In this document: positions 53,490 through 64,000 of the stretch, in pieces
Layout of the letters: each line of letters starts with the position of its first letter
Numbering within the stretch: position 1 is the first letter of the stretch
Assembly (NCBI GenBank): GCA_003508835.1
Contig: PUFA01000210.1
Coordinates: forward strand, 2,236,501-2,300,500
DNA: 64,000 nt
Origin: Eonycteris spelaea
Lineage: Eukaryota > Chordata > Mammalia > Chiroptera > Pteropodidae
Reading direction: 5' to 3'
The notes under the pieces: generated by a model
Databases searched by the model: none
The model's input: the letters and a program-made list of their open reading frames with translations, nothing else
Told to the model about the DNA's origin: nothing
Position numbers and translations under genes: made by a program

Positions 53490-55460
53490 AATAGAAGATG
53501 ACAACGCTGATGAAATTTTTGTTGCAGAAGAAATAGTGTTAAAAAACAATTGGCTTCCCTTTAAGGCCCCCAAATATTTTTTTGGCCTACAAATTTTCAT
53601 TGACCATTTTTCCAGAAACCCTCAGAATTTTTACTGCCTTCTGCCCCCTCTTAGTGCTTCTACCATCTCTTCCTGCTCTTTGGGTCACTTAGCTCCAAGA
53701 ATGCAAGTATCTGAGTGCAGCAGATGTACTCAGAGCCTTCCCTAGATACAGATTCCACTGAAACCCAGACCCAGAGGAACTACAAAAGTGAGGTAGAGTG
53801 TGTTCGATTTCTTTTATTATTATTGTCAGTCTCCCATTTTAGGACACCCTTATTGCTTCAGGGGAATATGGAGCAGTGCTTTCTTCTATTGTCAATTTAA
53901 TGACTCTATTATGCTAATTGTCTTTTTCACCATAATATTAACTTTTCCTCCCATAAGTCTTAGACAATGACCTAACCCTTCAAACATAATCCATAGAGGA
54001 TTTCACCATCCACCTCAGTAGACTGCAAGAAAGAAGAGGCGAGTAGAGGAGATGAGACAGAAAATGAATGCATGAGCTATTTATCTATCTGGAGAGGTAT
54101 TATTCCATGCATTTCATAAACAACTTCTATAAACATCTTGTAAACTTATGTTTACAAGTGTTTGGCCAGTTTGGATATTATATTTCTATGCATCTCACTC
54201 TTTCATCTTTATTTGCTTGAGTATTCTTTTTCAGAATGATGTTCCATGTTGTTTAATTGGACCTAAGATCACTCCTTCAGACTAAAAGCAGCTCTCTTTG
54301 CCAAGACTGACTTCTAACCTTGTCGTTTTTTCCCTAATCACACAGCACTATGTCCTGTGCACATGCCAATTCACGGGATTTTCGTGAGCTGTGGTGGTGG
54401 TGATGCGGAACTGAGAAGATGAGAAAGAGATGCAATAACCCAAAATAAAGAAATGGAGATCTGCTTTAGTCCTCCAATTCCTTAACATTGAATTGGTAAG
54501 AGAAAACATACTAATTTGAAGTGACTTAGGGGCACTTAAAAATAACCTTCAGACAACGATGAATTCTTATCGCCTCAGCTGAGTACCATAGTGGTGAAAG
54601 GAAAAAGAGTAAAACTACTATCTACATCTGTATGATTACTTCAGGACGTCTTGCTTAAGCTAGCTTTTGATGCATGTTGTGTCTTGAGGGTGGTGCAAAG
54701 AAGGGCCGTAAGAGGCAGAGAGGGAGACTAAGGGAAGAGACTGATGCAGAGGGACCCGGTGTGGGCGACACTGACTCAGGACTCCTACATGCGGAGTGAC
54801 TGGCACAGCTGAGAAACCAGTGCCCATTTGTTTGCCTCATTTGGAATCAATGTTCACAGAGAGATTAAAATAAAAATAAAAAATAAAAAGGACTTAGTTT
54901 CTCTGGCAAACCAATAACAGGCTCTGGATTTTACTTTAAATATTTTGAATAATCCTATTAGCAGCTTTGGAAAATGGGGTTATTTTAATGACAAAGTGTG
55001 TATATCTATGTATTTTCCATCTAGTGTCTGAAGGAGATTATCCACACTCTCTGAAGCCTACCCTTTTTGTGGGGTTATCCCTGTCACCAAATTTGGAGAG
55101 GCAGGAGAGTGCAAGAGCCGCTCAGCCACAGTTCTGGGGTAGAGTGTGCTGAATAATGCCTATTTCCCCCACTTGCTACATGTCAGGTAGACTGGTTCTC
55201 TTGGGTATCCATCATCCAAGCCTAGTGGTGGCAACATGGTTCAAGGGTCAGAATCAAACTGCAGAGTCGAGATCCAAGCTTATGTCTCAATTCTAGCTAA
55301 GACATTTCACCTACGAATTGGGAGAAAAACAGTAATATTGAAATCATAGAGTTGTCTAGAAAATTAAGCACAACTACATAAGCAGAAGCACCAGTTCAAA
55401 TGCCCAGACAACCAGTTCTGGTTGTTATTTTTACTATGGATATGTCTGAGAGCATGTTAT
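53490..55460. other. Unclassified, repeat-poor non-coding stretch
   Basis: No repeat recognised except an (AAAAT)-type tract at about 54868-54890. Short frames lack support. Confidence 0.45.
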
Positions 55461-55467
55461 GTAGCCC

Positions 55468-55483
55468 TTTCTTTCTTTCTTTC

Positions 55484-55546
<63 letters not shown>
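55468..55546. repeat. (TTTC)n microsatellite
   Basis: About 19 TTTC units with one 'tctc' interruption near the left. It is a homopurine-homopyrimidine tract able to form triplex DNA and probably polymorphic. Confidence 0.97.
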
Positions 55547-55549
55547 ATC

Positions 55550-57855
55550 AAATCAGCTGCCTTAACTCAGAGCAGGTAGGGTTTATTCTCTGGCCCTTGT
55601 AAGGTAGAGAGTATAAAAAGACTTCTCATGTTCACTTTCAGCCAATGAGGCTAGCTCCACTGTTCAACAATATCATGTCTGGATGAGAATATCATTTTTG
55701 TGTGTGTGTGCGTGAATGTGAGTTGTACGATTATTAAGAAAAGAATACTGCTGCATGGTTAGATTTTATTTGCAATCCTCTATACGAGACAGCCACACTC
55801 CTTTCTCTCAACTTCAAGAGCCCCTTGATCCCCTAAAAAAGAGAAGCATACATGCTTACATGAGAAATCAGCCTGAATTTCTTCCAAAGCCTTCCTCTCT
55901 CCCTGATGTCATTACTTGCAGGGATCAGACAGGCGTACTGCCAAAAACATTTCTTCTATATGTTGTAATGATTCAGGCTCCAGGATAATGAACAAGACTT
56001 GGCAAATGCCAGCCAGTACCTGAGCCAACAGGAGAGGCCCACATCAGAGAGCTGATAGTCAGAAGCCCCAACTAGAACCTCCAGTAGGAATTTGCGTAGA
56101 AAAAAGTCATTAGTCACAAAAATCTCTTTTGATTCTAACAAGTCCTATATGTGTTTCTTAGATATAATTTCCTGACTGATCATTTAAATTTCCCATTATG
56201 AATCTTTATTTCAGTTGGTAAGAGAGACAAGGACAGCTTTGGGGGATATTAATTCATAGTCAAGGAAATCTATTGAGAGGCACATAATACACTTCATTAT
56301 TAGAAAAATTCGAGTACAATGAAGACAAAACTATTAACTTCTATTTCATTGAATAATCAGGTAAGGTGAGGGCAGGGTGGATGAAGAAAAGGAATATGAA
56401 GACAGGCCCATACACATAGCAGGTGATGGTCAAATGAACAGAGAGTGGGTGGGAAAAAAGAAGGGATTGATGGATGTAAGAGAAGAGAGTGACAGAGGAG
56501 TGGAGGAGAAGAAAGGAGAGAAAGGCACAGTCATAATAAAGGAAAGGGAGGGAGAAGACACAATGAGATCGTAGATGAACCTTGAGGAAAGTGTTGGAAG
56601 TTATACACAGATCCTCTGCTTATAGTTTCAGAGGGCTATCGCCTGCTGAAATGTAAACTGATTAGTTATTTTTGCCATACTTTGCAAATGTGTTCATCTT
56701 TACATCAAATCCCCTGTAAATTGTGTTACCATAGCCACCCAGTAAACTGTAAATTGTTTCTGATAGGCAGCAGCCAGTGGTAGTGGCTGAAGGGCTAAGG
56801 AAATCAATGTAAATCAGAGGAGGCCCTTGAGGCAGAGGTCCCCAGCCTGGCTGGGGAGATAATGTGGCAGTGTCTCCCTGACACCCGCTAGGCACTTGAG
56901 TCTAAATCTATGATCTGGCCAGAAAAGGACCATTCAGGTGTGTGGGGGGGGGGGTGGATATGGGGGTGAGGCAGAGGATAGGGCTAAACTAAGGAAAGTA
57001 ATCTGTCTGCTCCTGCATGTACCACATCTGGTTGGCTTCAGGGTTCAGCCATGCTCTGGTGCACAGGACAACATAACGGAAGAGTAAGCAAGGACATTTG
57101 TTATTTCTATTCAGGTAGAAAACAAATAGCGTCAAGAACAGCAGAAGATTCCATATAGAAACAGCCTAAAAACTGCAGGCTGTAACCTCAATGGTATTGA
57201 TTTAGTGCACCTGTCCATCTTCATTTTCAACCGAGAGCTTGATTGCTGGCAACTTTATAGGATTATGGGTTTAATTGTATGCCTGTGTTTTACTAGATGT
57301 AAGTGAAATTTATGGCTGTGGAGTATGTGGTGCCAAGGCTTACTTCAGTCATTGCTTCTCAGTTGAGAGGGCTGAGACCCGCCAGCCAATGTGAGGAAGC
57401 TCTGGGGCTTGCGTGTGAGGGAAGCAGCTTCGGGTACTGCCTGTAGGCTGGGGTCATAACAAGAGCAGACAGACTGACTGGGAAAGGAGTCAGGAGCTCA
57501 AGCTGCACCCATGAGACCCACTAGTTCTCTGGCCTCATTTGATGCTAAAAGAAACTTGTAACAGGCATTCTGGAGAAATTATTGATATTTAGTTAGATCC
57601 CCAAGTGCTTACAATATGCAGAACTTCTGGGTAGGATGGCTGCTGTGTTTTTCCTTATGCACACTGCTATTATAAAGTGTTTAGGGAAGGCTTCTGTGAG
57701 AAGCTGAGGGATCTGGGAAGTTAGAGGAGTATAGGGAAGTTCTTCTAGCCTTTAAACCTAAGCAGTTGGTGTGTTCATTATCTGCTATTTAATAACATGT
57801 AAATTTAAATTATAGTTTCATTTTTCAAAGTGTGATTGCTCCTAACAACTCATTT
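55550..57855. other. Unclassified, repeat-poor non-coding stretch
   Basis: No transposon recognised. A G11 run lies at 56944-56954, next to 'tatgggggtgagg'. 56640-56790 ('tttgccatactttgcaaatgtg', 'aactgtaaattgtttctgatagg') and 57180-57300 ('ttcaaccgagagcttgattgctggcaactttataggattatgggtttaattg') read like unique, possibly conserved sequence. Confidence 0.45.
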
Positions 57856-57859
57856 GCCT

Positions 57860-58115
57860 TCAGTGCAGCTATTCATTCAAGTATTCATGCATTAATTTAA
57901 CTGATTATTTATTGAGCACTAAATATATGCCATTCCCTGGGCTTTTAGGTGAGGGCAAGGGAAATTCTTATTTCTTTATTTTGAGGTTGAGAAAATATAT
58001 GTACTTTACTTTGGTCACACAGCTTTTGCTCAGGATTAAAACTCAAGATATTTTGTTCCAAGAACAGAAAGAACCTGTTCAGCTGATTGGTAGGTCAGGA
58101 AGTTGGAGCTGAGCA
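57860..58115 (-). repeat. L2 start and MIR-like segment, antisense
   Basis: 'aactgattatttattgagcactaaatatatgccattccctgggc' is a reversed L2 terminus. 'ttgaggttgagaaaatatatgtactttactttggtcacacagcttttgctcaggattaaaactcaag' is a reversed MIR core. Confidence 0.75.
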
Positions 58116-58119
58116 AACA

Positions 58120-58475
58120 AATGAGGGAATCTCTAATTAGTAAGTGAGCTTTCAGACTTCTATTTTGGCTGCTCAGAAAACCCGAGTGCTCATTTTCTAG
58201 TTTTATTTGGTTTTGGACAGTTTTATGTACTTAAATTACATGGCCTCCAGGCAAGTAAGAGATTACATAAATCACTGGGTCAGATTCTTCCAACCAAGAA
58301 CAATTGAACAGTACCTGGTGAGATTCAATCCCAATTCTTGGTTATATAAACATATTGCTCGTTTATGAAGTGGGCTTGAAATACAGGTTCTTTGGGTGGG
58401 GCCTAGATTGAAGTAGTTAAGATCAATCATTATAAAAAAAAATTGTGAGGTAAAAATATGAAGTACTTAAAATGT
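58120..58475. other. Unclassified non-coding sequence
   Basis: No repeat or gene recognised. Confidence 0.45.
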
Positions 58476-58479
58476 TACT

Positions 58480-58680
58480 TAGGTTCTAGGAATTCTAGAC
58501 AGGACTTAGCTTGCATTATCTCCTTTGATTCTTTACACACACATTTTATAGATGAAAACATTGACATTTAGAGAAATTGTATAATTTGTCCACAGCATAA
58601 TAAATAAGCAGGACTAAGATTCTAAGGTGCTGTAATAAGATCACATTTCTTTACCACCATACTCTCAGGAAGAGTATGTG
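58480..58680 (-). repeat. MIR SINE, antisense
   Basis: 'ttgcattatctcctttgattctttacacacacattttatagatgaaaacattgacatttagagaaattg...ataaataagcaggactaagattc'. Confidence 0.8.
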
Positions 58681-58779
58681 GAGGCATGTTGATAGGCACC
58701 ATTGTTTTGTAAATATACCAATGATGCACTATTTTAAAAAGAACTTTAACTCTTCACACATTAGCCTATCAAATAAATG

Positions 58780-59240
58780 AATAGATATGTAATATAAGAA
58801 GAAATAATGCTGAAAACTTAGGGTGCATAAGAGCATGGAAGAACTTGAATGCTAGTTCATAGAGGCTGGATTTGATGCAGGAGCAGTAGAGAAACTTTAA
58901 AGGTTCTTGAGCAGAGGCACATTCTGATGACAGCTGCATTGTACATATGAGTATGATTGCTCTCCAGTCAGAGGATTAGTGACCTAATTTAGAAAGAGAA
59001 GAATGCTGAGGCAAAGTTAATGAACCTGACAACAAGTAGAAGTAGGCTAGTTATAGTAAGAGGCTCATTTTGGGGGGTTCAGTTTGGATGTTGGGTCTGA
59101 AATGTCTGAGCGATTCATGGAGATATCTGGGAGTGTTAGGAAATGCCAGACTGGAGATTAGGAGAAAACAGGCAGGGGCTGAACATATCCATTTACGTAT
59201 AAATATGCAGAAATGTGACAGTTTGAAGGAGGTTAGGAAA
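58780..59240 (-). repeat. L2 LINE, antisense, reverse-transcriptase region
   Basis: 'gaggctggatttgatgcaggagcagtagagaaactttaaaggttcttgagcagaggcac' and 'ttcagtttggatgttgggtctgaaatgtctgagcgattcatggagatatctgggagtgttagg' match reversed L2 ORF2 DNA upstream of its 3' UTR. It is heavily decayed. Confidence 0.7.
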
Positions 59241-59287
59241 GGGAAGAAATCTTATGAGACCAGGTATAAGAGACCTAACATTAGAGA

Positions 59288-59289
<2 letters not shown>

Positions 59290-59318
<29 letters not shown>
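59290..59318. repeat. Poly-T tract followed by GA-rich DNA
   Basis: 29 T, then 'gaggaagaggaagagaaaagagagg'. No SINE body was recognised. The poly-Phe/poly-Glu and poly-Lys frames here are artefacts. Confidence 0.93.
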
Positions 59319-59379
59319 GAGGAAGAGGAAGAGAAAAGAGAGGAAAGTGAGAGAGCAAGAATTTCCATGTAGGATAGAA

Positions 59380-60755
59380 TTTCATAACAGATGATAATTA
59401 AATATTTCAGATGCTTTAGAGAAGTCAGGGAGTAAGGACTAATAAACAATTGGAAATCACTGGCATCTTTAGAACCATTTTGAGAAACTGGTGAGGGAAA
59501 GCCATTCACAGAGTTGGTTAGTGAGAGGATGGTTAGAACATGAATGCATTCTCTTTGCTGAAGGTAGGGAGGTCCATTCTGTTGAGGGGCTAGGGTAGCA
59601 TAGCAGCTTAAGGGTAAGAGGTAAGATAGCAAGAGAGCAGAGGACATTTTATTTTATGGGTGATGAGAGATAGAAGACTGTTTGTAAACAGAACAGAAAT
59701 AACCAGATCAAAGAAAATGATTGAAACTGTAAGGCAAAAGATGGGGAGATTTTGGTAGGCAAGACTGAGAAAGGAGAAAGTGGTGGGAAAGAACCTTCAT
59801 GGTGGGCCTGATCTTAAGAAGAAGCAGGAGGCTGCTTCTGGTAAAAAGCTTTGAATGAGAGGGTGAAGCAAAGAAAGGCATTCTAGCCTCCTGGCAGATT
59901 ACCTAAGTATTCTCAGGGTCAGATGAGTGAAGAAATACAAAGATTTCAAGCACTTCAAGGGGAAATGAAATGTGGAGTTGACCTAAGTAGGAGATGAGAG
60001 CTCAGATGAGATGAAAAGGCCAGCTGTGTTGAATTTAAATGATTTGTGGTTAACAGACTTAACAAGTTTTTCATGAAATTCTCTAGTTGCATTTCACAGC
60101 CTGGAAGGGTGAATAGGAAAGGCAAAGGGTAATTTCCCAAAGCTGAGAACAGTCAAGGAGAAACTTGGCAAGGAGAGCAAGGCATTTGAGGGTGGTGGTG
60201 AAATGACTCAGCATAGTATTAAGGTGAGTGAGGAGGAGGACTGAGCTAAGAATGAGTTACAGGGAACAAGGAATGGTATGATTCAAGGAACTTATGGTTA
60301 AAACAAAAACCATGTTTAGTAGAAGTAAAAGCAAAAGGGAAGAAGATAAGGAAGGAGAAACGAGAAAGGACTGCTGCAATTTTCAGACCCTAGAGGTAGA
60401 AGAGTCAGTTCTGAGTGGTGGTGATGTGTGGGTGTGATGGTAAGATCAGGCAGTCTCTGAAAATGCTGGAGTTACAAAATCATCAGCATGAATGCTGGCA
60501 TATAGGATCAGGGTACAATTGCAGAAGTATAATGGCATTCGCACATTGAAATCAAGAAAAAACCTGTGAGTATACTGGAGCAATTCAGATAATGAGAACA
60601 ACATGGTGTGGGCTTCAATGATTAGCAGATGTCTTGGGATGGTGAGGGGCCACTAGTTTGGATATTACAGTGGACACATGCAGACTGCTTCTTCTGGTTC
60701 TGGGTGTCTGGGTTGGGGAGTGCCAAAATGAAGCTTGTTGAGAGGCCTATAGGGG
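59380..60755 (-). repeat. Probable decayed L2 LINE, antisense, purine-rich
   Basis: The plus strand is consistently purine-rich. It carries scattered reversed-L2-like phrases such as 'atgctttagagaagtcagggagtaaggactaataaacaattggaaatcactgg' and 'gagaaactggtgagggaaagcc'. Much of the block cannot be aligned by eye. The extent and continuity are guesses. Confidence 0.45.
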
Positions 60756-60759
60756 AGAC

Positions 60760-61015
60760 AATAATGCATTATGGTTACAAGTGAGGATTTTAGTCAAACT
60801 GTATGGTTTATATACTGGTTCCATCCCTTTCTAATTGGGTGATCACAGGTAAGCTACTCAAGCACCTTGTTCCTCAGTCTCCTGGTCTCTAAAGTGGTGA
60901 TAATGGTGGTATCCACCTCACTGGATTACTTTAACAATTAACTGAAATAACAAAAGAGCATAGCATAAACCCACTATATAGTAAAGACTCAATAAGAATT
61001 AGCTTTTGTGTTATT
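60760..61015 (+). repeat. MIR SINE, sense
   Basis: 'attatggttacaagtgaggattttag', 'ttctaattgggtgatcacaggtaagctactcaagcaccttgttcctcagtctcctggtctctaaagtggtgataatggtgg' and 'agtaaagactcaataag' follow the full MIR order. Confidence 0.8.
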
Positions 61016-61019
61016 ATTT

Positions 61020-61855
61020 TTTTTTTATTATTATTAGAAAGAATGTACAGGAAATGGTATCATCAGGGAGAAAAGTAGGTCTCAGTTTACATGGCCATGT
61101 GGGAAGGAGTATTTAAAGTAAGTATTTAAAGAAAATGCAGGAGATTTTGTCTACAATAGAATTGGGGTTCCAGGTTCTTCTGGTCTACTCCTCAGGGGAG
61201 CAGTGATTTTCAAGAAAGTTGGGAACAGCTGGTTGGGGAACTGACCAGGGGCTAAGAAGGGAGGGAGGGGCTCATGCTGGAACATTAAAGTAGATTATAC
61301 AGTAAAGAGAGCCTGGGGTTGGGGTTCAGAATAGAAGTAGGGAATCTGTTGATCAAAGCTTTTCTTAATCTGTTTCTTTTTTTGTCTTGCTTTTCCCTAT
61401 GATGAATTGGAAAAATACATTGTTTTCTTTTGATAGAGAATAATAATTGACAGCTTGCTTTGGAAATTTTAAGTTTTAAATGCAGAAACTCTTTTACTCT
61501 TGTTTTACCAAAAAAATAGTAAATGTAATGAAGGTATCTTGTTCTGTTTTACTCATCTTAGTAGATTTAAAAAGTCTTTTAAAAAATTAGGGTATTAATT
61601 TGAAGAAAACATATTGAAGTGTTAGTTATTTTAATCCCAAACCCTTCTTCTGTCTGTAAAATGACAAATCTTAAAAAGATAGGTAGCTTTGCTTTCTGTT
61701 CACTGGGAAAGGCACAATCAACAAATGAGTGCTCCTGAAGGGAGAGAGAAGAGGCAGGGCCATTTGAAGAGAGGGACTGGTGAGAGGTCAAAGAGATATG
61801 TAAGTGATAAATTTAGGCTTTCCTGAAGAACAGAACTTTGGGGAAAGAAATGTTT
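61020..61855. other. Unclassified non-coding sequence
   Basis: Purine-rich at the left (possibly more L2), AT-rich at the right. No confident repeat or gene. Confidence 0.4.
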
Positions 61856-61861
61856 AAAAGT

Positions 61862-62850
61862 GCTTTTTAAATAAAATTTTATTGTAAAAAATTTAAAAGC
61901 TTGCAGAAAAGTGGGAAAATAGTTCAATAAATAACAATGTATTCACTGTCTATATTTGACAATTGCCCATGTTTTGCTGAATTTGCTCAATCTATGTATC
62001 TGGCTGTCTTTGCACACATATTTGGGAAGCTGTTTGAAAGTAAACTAAAGATATCATGGTACTGCATCCCTAGGGTCTTTAGCGTACATCTCTGAAAACT
62101 ATCAAAGACAGTGGCAGCTCCTATATTTGCTAAACAAACCACTCCAAAACTAGTGGGACAAAATAGCCATCGTTTTACTGCACTCATGGATTCTGTGGGT
62201 CAGGAATGCATGGAGGGATGGCTGGCCCTGCTCCAGAACAGCAGGGATTTCACTTGAGAGTAGTCAAATGGTTGGGGGCTAGAATTATCTGGCAGCCTAT
62301 GCAGATAAATGCAGGAAGGACTCAAAGTCTGATTTTAGTTGGACCTGTGGACCGGAGCACTCACATGTGACCCTTCCATGTGTCTTGTGTATCTCATGGC
62401 ATGGCGTTTGGGTTCTAAGAGGGAGCATGTCAAAAAAGAAAGGGCCATTCCAGGAGGCCCGGGTGGAACCTTATAGGCCCTTCTGATGTAGCCTTGGGGA
62501 CACTTGCAACATCACTTCCACTGAAGCCTGTTGGCCAAAGCAGGTATAAACACTCCAAGGGAAGAGATGCAGATCCCTTTCTCTCCATGAGGTGTCAGAG
62601 ACTTTGTAGCTACTTACAAAGCCATCACAAAGACAATATCCTACATAACACAATGTTATTACCATGCCAACAAAAATAACTATCCCTGATTGTCTCAAAA
62701 ATGGGTTTAATAGCTGATATTTTAAAAAGTAGAATCCAATCAAGGACAATGCATTAAAGTTTTTATTCTATATCTTAGTTTTAAAAAGGTTTTAAAAAGT
62801 CTTCTGGCATAATATTCAATATAACATCATTCTCCATTTGCCCAAGTAGC
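61862..62850 (-). mobile_element. Ancient L1-type LINE 3' region, antisense, split by an LTR
   Basis: 61862-62105 ('aaaaaatttaaaagcttgcagaaaagtgggaaaatag', 'tttgacaattgcccatgttttgctgaatttgctc', 'ttgaaagtaaactaaagatatcatggtactgcatccc') and 62625-62850 ('aagacaatatcctacataacacaatgttattaccatgcc') read as one old reversed LINE 3' region interrupted by an LTR. Confidence 0.65.
62108..62620 (-). mobile_element. MLT1-type MaLR LTR, minus strand, nested in old L1
   Basis: Reversed MaLR features: 'aacaaaccactccaaaactagtgggacaaaatagcc', 'tggattctgtgggtcaggaatgcatggagggatggctgg', 'agttggacctgtggaccggagcactcacatgtgacccttccatgtgtcttg', 'gcatggcgtttgggttctaagagggagcatgtc' and 'aacatcacttccactgaagcctgttggccaaagcagg'. 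About 510 bp, solo. Confidence 0.8.
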
Positions 62851-62964
62851 TGACTTTTAGTGAAAATCTAAATAACTCTTCAATGCTTTCAGGGGCAAAT
62901 TTGCAGTCTGTCTTTTTCTGTTTTGGATGCAGTAAGTATGCTGAAACTGGCCTCAAATCATACT

Positions 62965-63365
62965 GATTACATCTGAACTATTCATTCATTCATTCATCAT
63001 TCAATAACTCTTTGAGGGCATGCTATATTCCAGGCACTGTGCTAGATGCTAGGCATGTAAACCTGAATGAGGTAATTATAACATGGAAAACAAAACAAAA
63101 TGCTAACACTCTGTCAGTTCTGTTAGGCAAGGTAGACATAAATGCAGTAGGCATATGTAATAGCTCGGGACATTAAGTATAACAGAGGAAGTTCAGTAGG
63201 AGCTATGCAAGCAGAGAGATAAGACGTTCTCACTCTTGAGGTTGCAGTTCAGAGTCTAATAGGAATATAGATAAGTTTGCAGATAAATCACAAGACAAGC
63301 GCTATAAAAGGTATAATAATAGAGCATGAATGTACATAGTGAAGAAAGATATATAAAAAATATTT
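62965..63365 (-). repeat. L2 LINE, antisense
   Basis: Starts 'ctattcattcattcattcatcattcaataactctttgagggcatgctatattccaggcactgtgctagatgctaggcatgtaaacctgaatgaggt', a strong reversed L2 terminus. A second, similar segment ('gttctcactcttgaggttgcagttcagagtctaatagg') follows at about 63225. Confidence 0.8.
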
Positions 63366-63369
63366 AATG

Positions 63370-63640
63370 ACTCATTTCCCATGAAATAAAATCCAAATGC
63401 CTTAGCACGTTTTACTTTATTTCTCCTTTCTTCACTCTTCTCTGATTCGTTTCAGTCCTCTTGTGTTTCTCTCTGGCCTAGACCAATGGCTCAATTGGCT
63501 CATTTGTACATTTTATTTCGTTAAGTTTATACTTACCCCCATTACATTTTAGACTTATTTTGGGGCCCAGACACAAAGCCTGAAATTTTTCTCCTTACCT
63601 CTTTGCCTGCTTCCCCTTGGGTTTTTCTGTGGAGGTTAGA
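63370..63640 (+). repeat. L2 LINE fragment, sense
   Basis: 'atttcccatgaaataaaatccaaatgccttagcacg' resembles sense L2 ORF2 DNA. The remainder is weak. Confidence 0.5.
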
Positions 63641-63679
63641 AAGCTGATGGACTCCCACTGACACTCTCATTTTGGGCAA

Positions 63680-63960
63680 CATCACTGCTTCCCTAGGGAA
63701 GCCATAAAGCCTGGCTCATTTGCATGAATCTCTGCAGTGGCTCCTCTGACCCCAGGCCTGTTAGAAGTATTCATTAGATCCTCTTTAATTAAATATGTAA
63801 CACACATCATGCCATCAAGCATAGGAAAAAAATAATTACAAATCTAACAACAGCTCCTGCTCCTAATTAAAAGCAGGCTGTCTTTGCCTGAGAGCAAGCT
63901 GGGGACAGCGCTTTTATCCTGGGCACAGCCGTGGAACCCCTGGTGCCAAAGCCGGGGGGC
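63680..63960. promoter_or_regulatory. Candidate conserved non-coding regulatory block
   Basis: Repeat-free and of high complexity. It contains a perfect octamer CATTTGCATGAAT (63717-63729), TCTTTAATTAAATATG, AAATAATTACAAATC and CTCCTAATTAAAAGC. These POU and homeodomain cores sit within about 150 bases and are followed by a GC-richer right flank reaching the window end. The block resembles developmental enhancers, but conservation has not been tested. Confidence 0.4.
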
Positions 63961-64000
63961 ACAGACACGAGACTTTGGATGTTCCAAGGGGGCTGAGCTT

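Noticed and set aside
53205..53600. 131-codon minus-strand open frame
   Set aside because: It runs through L2 ORF2 debris (53205-53480) into unique sequence. It is not a functional reverse transcriptase piece and lacks the catalytic motif.
59252..59647. 131-codon minus-strand open frame
   Set aside because: It is extended by the poly-T/GA-rich tract (poly-Lys and poly-Ser runs) and lies in L2-like purine-rich DNA.

Overview
The window looks like non-coding, repeat-dense DNA from a placental mammal nuclear genome. It is AT-rich, has few CpGs and no CpG island, and its longest open frames (about 100-146 codons) mostly fall in decayed repeats. The repeats are typical of eutherians: MIR SINEs, L2, an L3/CR1-like LINE, ancient L1M LINEs, MaLR (MLT1-type) LTRs, and MER5-, MER2- and hAT-type DNA transposons. 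No primate Alu or rodent B1/B2 was seen. The youngest LINE-1 pieces (35.1-35.8, 38.67-39.09 and 51.35-52.22 kb) have 3' ends that recall laurasiatherian, perhaps bat, L1s. That assignment is from memory and is tentative. I found no protein-coding exon, tRNA, rRNA or other RNA gene that the sequence supports.

Layout. 0-12.5 kb is a dense mosaic of MIR, L2 and L1M remnants. It has clear nesting: an LTR inside a MIR at 2.3-2.7 kb, a hAT element inside a MIR at 7.08-7.25 kb, and a MER5-type element inside L3/CR1 at 9.36-9.52 kb. 12.5-20 kb is repeat-poor, with AT-rich homeodomain-like clusters, two G-quadruplex-prone tracts, a TATC microsatellite and a 20-bp perfect palindrome. 20-32 kb has a MER2-like element, a poly-T-tailed SINE-like unit with a perfect B-box, a long CT/CA compound microsatellite, L2 copies on both strands, a solo LTR with TATA and poly(A) signals, and a 225-bp hAT element flanked by an exact 8-bp target-site duplication.

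32-45 kb holds the 3' ends of two L1s, L2 copies and an MLT1 LTR inserted in an L1M. 45-53.5 kb contains two plus-strand LTRs, a composite DNA transposon carrying a vertebrate-wide repeat motif (47.77-48.38 kb), a CA/CG/CA tract able to form Z-DNA, a third L1 and a long antisense L2. 53.5-64 kb has a TTTC microsatellite, purine-rich antisense L2 remnants, another MLT1-type LTR nested in an ancient L1, and a repeat-free AT-rich block near the right edge that may be a conserved enhancer.

Nothing here works together as an operon or pathway. The likely contexts are a gene desert or a large intron. The most useful leads are the repeat-free blocks that may be conserved regulatory elements, the composite transposon and the SINE-like unit. 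All family names come from memory of consensus sequences; a RepeatMasker run against a matched library would settle them. Boundaries are approximate unless stated as exact.
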